Origin: an uncultured Actinomycetes bacterium
Lineage (GTDB): Bacteria > Actinomycetota > Thermoleophilia > Solirubrobacterales > 70-9
NCBI GenBank assembly: GCA_946482365.1
Contig: CAMLQY010000044.1
Coordinates: 1 to 10,949, forward strand
Direction: 5' to 3'
DNA length: 10,949 nt
The notes beneath the pieces were generated by a model, which did no database searches, was not told the DNA's origin, and saw nothing but the letters and a program-made list of their open reading frames with translations. Made by a program: the position numbers and the translations under genes. This document shows, piece by piece, positions 5,647 to 10,949 of the stretch. Each line of letters opens with the position of its first letter. The first letter of the stretch is position 1.

Positions 5647-6194
5647 TCATCAGGCGATCTACGACGCCGCCGAAGTGAACAAGGCGACAGCTGTCGCCTA
5701 CGAGGACCTGCTCGAAAGCCTGCTGGTCGCCGAAGCGGTCCCGGCCTGGCGCTCGAACCGCCTGAAGCGGCTCGTCCACCAGCCGAAGCGCTACCTGGTC
5801 GACCCGGCCCTGATCGCCGCTGCGCTGCGGACCGAAGTGGCGGGGGTGATGCGAGACGGGGATCTGCTCGGGCGGGTGCTCGACACCTTCGTCGCAGCGC
5901 AGCTTCGTCCTGAGCTGGCCGTCTCGGCGCGCAGGCCTCGGCTGCACCACCTGCGCACCGAACAGGGGCGACACGAGGTCGACCTTCTCGGCGAGCTGGC
6001 GGGTGGGCAGCTGATCGGGATCGAGGTCAAGGCCAGCGCCTCCCCAACCGGGCGCGACGCGAGGCACCTGGCCTGGCTGGCGCGACGAGCTGGGCGAGCG
6101 CTTCGCGGGGGGCGTTTTGCTGCACACGGGCCGGCGCCTGTACGGACTGGGAGAGAGGATCGTCGCGGCGCCGATCTGCGCGCTCTGGGGGTAG
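5647..6194 (+). pseudogene. C-terminal half of a DUF4143-type ATPase, frameshifted
   Basis: The plus-strand frame from about 5650 reads AIYDAAEVNKATAVAYEDLL, then PAWRSNRLKRLVHQPKRYLV and DPALIAAAL. These are the winged-helix-like and NRLKR..PK.YLVD parts of DUF4143 proteins. GDLLGRVLDTFVAAQLRPEL and the PD-(D/E)xK-like block RHEVDLLGELAGGQLIGIEV-KAS follow (EVD near 5977, E-V-K near 6022). After DARHLAWL an extra G near 6080 breaks the frame. Deleting it gives RDELGERFAGGVLLHTGRRL and a normal end LWG-stop at 6192-6194. The family's N-terminal half with the P-loop is absent in this orientation. The stop is 22 nt from the convergent protease gene. This is a pseudogene unless the frameshift is a sequencing error, and even then the front half is lost. 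Confidence 0.72.
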
Positions 6195-6212
6195 TTCAAA
6201 GCGAATGCCCCC
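6187..6212. terminator. Weak hairpin between convergent genes
   Basis: GGGGG (6187-6191) and CCCCC (6208-6212) can pair around a 16-nt loop that itself contains a TTC/GAA pairing. It sits at the end of the DUF4143 pseudogene and just after the protease stop at 6217, where a shared terminator would be expected. There is no T-tract on either strand, and G/C runs are common in this genome. Low confidence. Confidence 0.22.
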
Positions 6213-6216
6213 GCCC

Positions 6217-9200
6217 CTATTGCGCCTTGACATACCCCCCGGCGCTCGTTTCCAGCCCGATCGAGCCGACCGCGGTCGCTTTCTGGTTGCTCAGCTTCAG
6301 CCCTTCAGCGGTCGATTCTGAGCTGAATTCGACTTTGGAGGCGGTGTTCGTGTAGGCGCCGCGCATAGTTTCGGTCAGGTTGCGGGTGCCGTTGAGCGCT
6401 TTCAGCGCTTCGGTGGGCCCGCATCCGGAGAAGGTGAAGCTGGCCAGGGTGGTCCCTTCTTTGGCGGTCAGCCAGAGCTGCGCTTTGCCTTCGAACGTGG
6501 TCAGCGCCAGTTTCGTCGCCACGGCTCCGCCGGGGGTGATCGTGCAGCTGGCAAAGCCGCTTTCGGCTTTGCAGCCTTTGTATTTGACATCCGCGTTGCC
6601 GATGCCGTTGCCGCCGCCTGACGGGTTTTCAAGCGAGGCGTTCGTGACTTCGGTTTCGCAGTTGAGCGTGCCTTTGATGCCGTTGATCGTCGCGGTGATC
6701 GCGATCGGGTTGCCTTTCGCGGTGATCGTGGTTTTTTCGGCTTCTTTGAGTGCTATCGATTCCCATTCGCTGGGGGAGCCTTCGGTGGCGCAGGTGGCGG
6801 AGGTGTATTTGCCGCCGCCCTGTTTGGTGCAGGCAAACCAGCGCAGGGGCGCGGCCGTCGTCGTGAACGTCATGTCGACGCCGTAGGCGGTGGCCGCGCC
6901 GTTGGTCGCCTTCAGGCGGTAGTGGTAGGTCGTGGCCGGGACCAAGCCGCTGGGTGTCTCGGTCACTTTGACGTCTGAGGCCCCTTCGCCGGCGCTTTTG
7001 GCTTCGACCGGGATGCTGGTCCCGTAGCTGGTCGTTTTGCCGTATTCGAACTGGTATTTGGTAGCGGTTCCTTCGGGGTTAACGGTGCCGTTCAGGGTCG
7101 CTTCGCTGGATTTGACCGAGGAGGCGGCTTCGGTGATCGCCACCGGCGCGTCGTTGGCTTTGAGGTAGCCGCCGGCCGTGGTTTCCAGTTTGATCGAGCC
7201 CACCGCGGTGGCTTTCACGTTGTTGAGCTTCAGCCCTTCGGCCGTGGTTTCTGAGTCGAATTCGACTTTGGAGGCGGTGTTCGTGTAGGCGCCGCGCATA
7301 GTTTCGGTCAGGTTGCGGGTGCCGTTGAGCGCTTTCAGCGCTTCGGTGGGCCCGCATCCGGAGAAGGTGAAGCTGGCCAGGGTGCTCCCTTCTTTGGCGG
7401 TCAGCCAGAGCTGCGTTTTGCCTTCGAAGGTGGTCAGTGCGAGTTTCGTCGCCACGGCACCGCCGGGCGTGATCGTGCAGCTCGCAAAGCCGCTTTCGGC
7501 TTTGCAGCCTTTGTATTTGACTTCGGCGTTGCCCACTCCGTTGCCGCCGCCGCTTGGGTTTTCAAGCGAGGCGTTCGTGACTTCGGTTTCGCAGGAGATC
7601 GTCCCATTGATGCCATTGATCGTCCCGCTGATCGCGATCGGGTTGCCTTTGGCGGTGATCGTGGTTTTTTCGGCTTCTTTGAGCTTCAGCGATTCCCATT
7701 CTTTGGGGGCGCCTTCTGAGCCGCACTGGTTGGTCGCATAGCGCCCGCCGGCCTGTTTGGTGCAGACGAACCAGTGGAGGGGCGGGCCGGTGGTGAAGGT
7801 GGCGTCTTTGCCGAAGTAGGTTCCCTGGGAGTTCGTCGCGACCATCCGATAGTGGTAAGTGGTCAGGGCTTTCAGGCCTTCGACGGCCTGGCTCACGGAT
7901 ACGTACCCCACGCCCGCGCTGATGCTTTTCGCCGATGCAGGCGCTTTTGAACCGTAGGATGTCGTGGTTCCGTATTCGAACTGGTAGCTGATTTCGGCGC
8001 CGCTCGGTTCCACCTTGCCGTTCAGCGTCGCGGTATTGACGCTCACATTTGAGGCCGGTTCGGTGACTGCGACGGGGGGCGTAGTGAAGGTGCGATCTTC
8101 GCCTTTGACGGTGCCGCCTTCGTTTTCTGCGACCACTCGGTAGTGGTAGGTGGTCTCAGGCAAGAGGCCTGTCAGCGTCTCGCTGACTTCCACGCTTTCC
8201 GTGCCGGCTCCGATCGCTTTCGGCGAGGCCGGGATGCTGCTGCCGTAGGCGGTGCTCGTGCCCCATTCGAAACGGTAGCTCGTTGCGACGCCGGTGGGGT
8301 TGACGGTGCCGTTCAGGGTCGTCTTGCTGGACCCCACGTTGGTGGGGGCTTCGGTGGTGGCGGTGGGGCGACGATCCGGGATCGATGCGATCACGGGTTT
8401 GTACGTTTCCCTGAGCAGGGTCCCCACCGCGAAGCAGGTGTGCGATGGATTGCAGTCCACGGCGGCGAATGAGCCGGCTTCTTCTGCATCACGTACGGTC
8501 GCCTGAGACACCACTTTATTTCCATTCCATGCGCCAATCGTCGGCGTAAGCACGATGGTACCGGACCCGATAATCGGACTCGGATTCAGCGCGAGGTAAT
8601 CATCCCCGGAGGCGACACAATCGGTTGGTGACAGACAGGAAACAGCCGGTAGTGACTTACCTCCTGCATCCCACTGCGCCGTTGACCACGCGGTGCCGTT
8701 CCAGGTCTTGGCCTCTCCTGCCTCCCAGCTGGTCGCCAGGCAGAAAGTTTGAGACGTGCAGGATACGCCCTGATAGTAGGAGCCCGGCACTGACTGGGAG
8801 GTCCAGCTCGTGCCGTTCCAGGTCAACATCTCTTCTATCGCCGCGGAGGCGCAAAAGGTAGCGGAGGTGCAGGAGATTCCTTCCATGAAGATGAAGGATT
8901 CACCTACCGCCAGGGGGAATGAGTTGGTCCATTTGCCGTCCTGCCATTGCGCAACGTAGGTCTGCCAAAGATTCAGTTCGGGGTTTTCAGGGGTGAAGTC
9001 GGAGGCCAGGAAGTAGCCGACCGCCGTGCATTCGCTGGTCGAGACGCAGGATATATCTTGCAAGCGTGCATAGCCTAGCGTGGCTTCGGTTGGAGGCGCC
9101 GGGATCGACTGGATCGTCCATTTGCTCCCGTCCCAGCTCTCCGCCAGCGGCACGACTTCATCGCTTGCTAGCTGTACCTTGCCGACAGCTATGCAAGACG

Positions 9201-10949
9201 TGGCGGACTTGCAGGAGACACTCTCGATCACGGGCCAGGAGCCGCCGACCGGTACCGGCATCGCAATGTAGTTCCATTTTCCTTCAGTAAGTAGATAGGA
9301 ACTGGGCGGTTCATTCGCATAGCTCGTGCCGACTGCGATGCACATCGTGCTTGTGGGGCAGGAGACATCCCTTAGCTGTTGAGTTTCGGAAACCGGCGGC
9401 CCGCTCAGAGCCTGCCTACTCCACAGCGAGGGCTTGAGCGTCCTGTCTTTGCCGTAAACCGTGCCGCTCGACGTGGTCGCGGAGATGCGGTAGTGGTAGG
9501 TCGTTCCCGGATCAAGACCTGCTAGCTGGCGGCTCACCGCTGCGTATTTCCCTTCTTTGACTTCCATAGATGTGCTGCTGCCGTAGGCGGTGGTGGGCCC
9601 GTATTCAAAGCGGTATTCGGCTTTCTGGCCGTGGGGGTTGAGCGCCCCGATCGCGGTCGTCCCTGCCGTTGCGTCGCTGGACCAGCCGCCGGTGCCGACT
9701 TCGAGCGATTTCAGTGGTTCCGCTCCCAGGTAGAGCAGGGGCTCAAACCTTCCGTCTCCCATGTTTTCTTCCCAATCGATGCTCGCTTCGTCGATCAACG
9801 TCTGACGGATCGCTTCGACATTGGCTTTCGAGTCGGGGTTGGATTTGGCGGCGATCACCGCCGCCGCTCCGGCCACGTGGGGGGAGGCCATCGAGGTGCC
9901 GCTAAGGGTGCCGTAGTTGGACCCGATTTCGGAGCCGGCAACCGGCAACGTCGAGTAGATACAAGTCCCCGGCGCCGCAAGCTCCACGTCCGCGCCCCAG
10001 TTGCTGAATTGGGCCAGAGTGTCATCTTTGCCCGAGCAGCTTGTTCCTTTGCCACCGGCTTTGCCGTCTGAATCTGCCAAGGCAGAAACCGTTATTACGT
10101 TGGGATCGTTTGCCGGGGCGTACCCGGCCGCATTAAGGCTTTCGTTGCCTGCTGCGGCCACATAGACGACCCCGGCTTCGACAGAGGCTTTGATTGCTGC
10201 TTCCTCGGACGATGAGCGTCCTTCGCCGACGAGGCTCATATTGGCGACCTCGATCTGACCGGCATGGGCGGTGACCCAGTCGATTCCCGCCAAGATCCAA
10301 GAGGTGGCTCCCCATCCTTCTTTGTTGAGAACCCGCACTGCCCACAAGCGCGCTCCCGGGGCAGCGCCGACTACGCCGAGACCGTTGTCAAGGGCGGCGA
10401 TCGTGCCTGCCACATGAGTACCGTGACCCTGACTGTCGATGCCGCTGTTGTCGACGCAGACTTCGACGCCTCCTTCTGCGTAGGGGTCTTCGCCCGCCGG
10501 TACACAGTTTGTGCGCGAGACGACGTTCAGATCGGGATGGGTGTAGTCGATGCCGGTGTCGATGACGGCCACGTCGGCGTCGATCCGAACGTCATCCGTT
10601 TCGTCGATGTCGAGCGCTGGATTGGTTGCCGCACCAATGCGTTTCACGCCATTCGGAGTGGTCTGCGCGGCAGTTTTCACCTTGCGATCCGGCTCTACGA
10701 ATTTGACACGAGGATCTTCTCTCAGCGATTGCACCGCGCCCTTCGAGAGCTCTGCCGAGTAGCCTTTGATCGCAGACCGATAGACGAGGCCGAGCTCTCC
10801 GCCACGACTTTCCGTCTGCGCTTCGGCGACAGCGCCGGGGTGCTCGACAGAGCTCTTCAGGACGACGATATAGCGGTTTGGGATGCGGTTGTCGGGGATG
10901 CGGTTGTCGGGGATGCGGTTGTCGGGGATGCGGTTGTCGGGGATGCGGT
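6217..10949 (-). CDS. Large multidomain secreted subtilisin-like (S8) serine protease, 5'-partial
   Basis: The open frame covers at least 1576 codons and runs off the right edge; the GTG at 10734 is internal, since the frame and I9 homology continue upstream. Order: NRIPD repeats (10879-10949); inhibitor I9 propeptide (RYIVVLKSS to VKFVEPDRKV, about 10677-10875); S8 domain with catalytic Asp in AVIDTGID (10558-10560), His in GHGTHVAG (10423-10425), oxyanion Asn in AAAGNE (10144-10146) and Ser in SGTSMASPHVAG (9892-9894), ending near 9730. Then an Ig/FN3-like module (9430-9702), seven C-x5-C repeats (8374-9429), FN3-like modules (8080-8361 and 7789-8079), a six-cysteine domain (7156-7782), a further FN3-like module (6859-7149) and a second six-cysteine domain to the TAG at 6217. 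The triad is complete, so it is probably active after propeptide removal. Many paired cysteines suggest an extracellular protein. I see no LPxTG or C-terminal membrane anchor. Substrate is unknown. Confidence 0.93.
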   Translation of the reverse strand, partial: RIPDNRIPDNRIPDNRIPDNRIPNRYIVVLKSSVEHPGAVAEAQTESRGGELGLVYRSAIKGYSAELSKGAVQSLREDPRVKFVEPDRKVKTAAQTTPNGVKRIGAATNPALDIDETDDVRIDADVAVIDTGIDYTHPDLNVVSRTNCVPAGEDPYAEGGVEVCVDNSGIDSQGHGTHVAGTIAALDNGLGVVGAAPGARLWAVRVLNKEGWGATSWILAGIDWVTAHAGQIEVANMSLVGEGRSSSEEAAIKASVEAGVVYVAAAGNESLNAAGYAPANDPNVITVSALADSDGKAGGKGTSCSGKDDTLAQFSNWGADVELAAPGTCIYSTLPVAGSEIGSNYGTLSGTSMASPHVAGAAAVIAAKSNPDSKANVEAIRQTLIDEASIDWEENMGDGRFEPLLYLGAEPLKSLEVGTGGWSSDATAGTTAIGALNPHGQKAEYRFEYGPTTAYGSSTSMEVKEGKYAAVSRQLAGLDPGTTYHYRISATTSSGTVYGKDRTLKPSLWSRQALSGPPVSETQQLRDVSCPTSTMCIAVGTSYANEPPSSYLLTEGKWNYIAMPVPVGGSWPVIESVSCKSATSCIAVGKVQLASDEVVPLAESWDGSKWTIQSIPAPPTEATLGYARLQDISCVSTSECTAVGYFLASDFTPENPELNLWQTYVAQWQDGKWTNSFPLAVGESFIFMEGISCTSATFCASAAIEEMLTWNGTSWTSQSVPGSYYQGVSCTSQTFCLATSWEAGEAKTWNGTAWSTAQWDAGGKSLPAVSCLSPTDCVASGDDYLALNPSPIIGSGTIVLTPTIGAWNGNKVVSQATVRDAEEAGSFAAVDCNPSHTCFAVGTLLRETYKPVIASIPDRRPTATTEAPTNVGSSKTTLNGTVNPTGVATSYRFEWGTSTAYGSSIPASPKAIGAGTESVEVSETLTGLLPETTYHYRVVAENEGGTVKGEDRTFTTPPVAVTEPASNVSVNTATLNGKVEPSGAEISYQFEYGTTTSYGSKAPASAKSISAGVGYVSVSQAVEGLKALTTYHYRMVATNSQGTYFGKDATFTTGPPLHWFVCTKQAGGRYATNQCGSEGAPKEWESLKLKEAEKTTITAKGNPIAISGTINGINGTISCETEVTNASLENPSGGGNGVGNAEVKYKGCKAESGFASCTITPGGAVATKLALTTFEGKTQLWLTAKEGSTLASFTFSGCGPTEALKALNGTRNLTETMRGAYTNTASKVEFDSETTAEGLKLNNVKATAVGSIKLETTAGGYLKANDAPVAITEAASSVKSSEATLNGTVNPEGTATKYQFEYGKTTSYGTSIPVEAKSAGEGASDVKVTETPSGLVPATTYHYRLKATNGAATAYGVDMTFTTTAAPLRWFACTKQGGGKYTSATCATEGSPSEWESIALKEAEKTTITAKGNPIAITATINGIKGTLNCETEVTNASLENPSGGGNGIGNADVKYKGCKAESGFASCTITPGGAVATKLALTTFEGKAQLWLTAKEGTTLASFTFSGCGPTEALKALNGTRNLTETMRGAYTNTASKVEFSSESTAEGLKLSNQKATAVGSIGLETSAGGYVKAQ
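6220..7140 (-). repeat. C-terminal copy of a tandem FN3-like plus six-cysteine unit
   Basis: This is the second copy of an internal duplication in the S8 protease. It starts with an FN3-like module (SSEATLNGTVNPEGTATKYQ, YHYRLKATNG) and continues into a domain beginning RWFACTKQGGGKY. Its six cysteines each lie 311 codons after the matching cysteine of the first copy. The domain includes TTITAKGNPIAI, CETEVTNASLENPSGGGNG, KYKGCKAESGFASCTITPGG and ALNGTRNLTETMRGAYTNTA. I know such domains only as uncharacterised parts of actinobacterial surface proteins. The segment 6325-6451 is identical to 7258-7384. Confidence 0.9.
7144..8070 (-). repeat. First copy of the tandem FN3-like plus six-cysteine unit
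   Basis: This is the upstream copy of the duplicated unit in the S8 protease. Its FN3-like module has NTATLNGKVEPSGAEISYQF and YHYRMVATNS. Its cysteine domain begins HWFVCTKQAGGRY and keeps all six cysteines of the other copy. The C-terminal halves of the two cysteine domains are almost identical in protein and share 127 bp of exact DNA at 933-bp offset, while the FN3-like halves have diverged. This fits either a recent duplication with selection on the FN3 part or gene conversion of the cysteine part. Confidence 0.9.
8374..9429 (-). repeat. Seven C-x5-C repeats, predicted disulfide-pinned beta-propeller
   Basis: Within the S8 protease, seven short motifs recur: VSCPTSTMCIAVG, VSCKSATSCIAVG, ISCVSTSECTAVG, ISCTSATFCASAA, VSCTSQTFCLATS, VSCLSPTDCVASG and VDCNPSHTCFAVG. 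They are spaced 37-61 residues apart (first cysteine near 9358, last near 8434). Six are followed by a W(D/N)G..W-like strand (SWDGSKW, QWQDGKW, TWNGTSW, TWNGTAW). Strand-like repeats with a count of seven suggest a seven-bladed propeller in which each C-x5-C forms a disulfide. The fold is inference. The DNA here looks lower in GC and less uniform in codon choice than the flanking FN3 modules. Confidence 0.8.
10881..10949 (-). repeat. 15-bp tandem repeat encoding IPDNR pentapeptides
   Basis: The unit GGATGCGGTTGTCGG is repeated perfectly at 10881, 10896, 10911 and 10926, plus 9 nt of a fifth unit that reaches the window end, so the true number is unknown. It is in frame with the protease and encodes repeated NRIPD just ahead of the I9 propeptide (RIPNRYIVVL). 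The natural RIPxRYIVV start of the propeptide seems to be the seed of the expansion. Perfect identity of the units points to recent slippage. Confidence 0.92.

Noticed and set aside
6217..6330. Cell-wall sorting signal at the C-terminus of the protease
   Set aside because: The last residues (ETSAGGYVKAQ) show no LPxTG motif, hydrophobic segment or basic tail.
5510..6355. Plus-strand frame of 281 codons as a real gene
   Set aside because: Its first ~45 codons are antisense to the inverted Walker B segment, and its last ~90 continue in the wrong frame after the shift near 6080 and into the protease gene. Only the middle is homologous to DUF4143.
10881..10949. CRISPR array
   Set aside because: The 15-bp units are directly adjacent, with no spacers, and are in frame with a protein-coding gene.

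Overview
The window is GC-rich and looks like a chromosome piece from an actinobacterium. The best guess is class Thermoleophilia (Solirubrobacterales and relatives). That guess rests on the house-keeping gene order, the strong GC bias at third codon positions, and the secreted protein's modules of the type TLNGTVNP...YQFEYGKTTSYG, which I associate with that class. It is recalled knowledge, not a search result.

Left part (1-5104): every gene is on the minus strand and runs, in transcription order, rpmG (bL33) - secE - nusG - rplK (L11) - rplA (L1) - rplJ (L10) - rplL (L7/L12) - rpoB (5' part only, running off the left edge). This is the classic secE-nusG-rplKAJL-rpoB cluster linking protein export, transcription elongation and ribosome supply. 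Gaps are short (3-62 nt) except the 155-nt rplL-rpoB spacer. A good sigma70-type promoter (TTCAGA, 17 nt, TATATT) stands upstream of rpmG, and its -35 lies inside one arm of a 42-nt near-perfect inverted repeat. Candidate RNA hairpins lie in the rpmG leader, across the secE stop codon, in the rplJ leader and in the rplL-rpoB spacer. L10 carries an unusual 88-residue acidic tail and SecE a roughly 115-residue charged N-terminal extension.

Middle (5141-6194): no intact gene. It is a graveyard of predicted ATPase genes. It holds a lone C-terminal tail of a DUF4143-type ATPase (+), an N-terminal stub ending at a Walker A motif (+), an inverted Walker B segment with a frameshift (-), and the C-terminal half of a DUF4143 protein with a 1-nt frameshift near its end (+).

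Right part (6217-10949, minus strand): one very long open gene, cut by the right edge, for a subtilisin-like (S8) protease of at least 1576 residues. In order it has a tandem NRIPD pentapeptide repeat, an I9 propeptide, an S8 catalytic domain with an intact Asp/His/Ser triad, an Ig/FN3-like module, a stretch with seven C-x5-C repeats suggesting a seven-bladed propeller, two more FN3-like modules, a six-cysteine domain, a fourth FN3-like module, and a second copy of the six-cysteine domain. The last two FN3-plus-cysteine units are a tandem duplication that keeps 127 bp of identical DNA. It is probably secreted, but the signal peptide lies outside the window.

The most unusual items are the scrambled ATPase remnants beside the promoter-overlapping inverted repeat, the modular S8 protease with its tandem repeats, and the acidic L10 tail. 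I did not find a complete new defence or mobile system.
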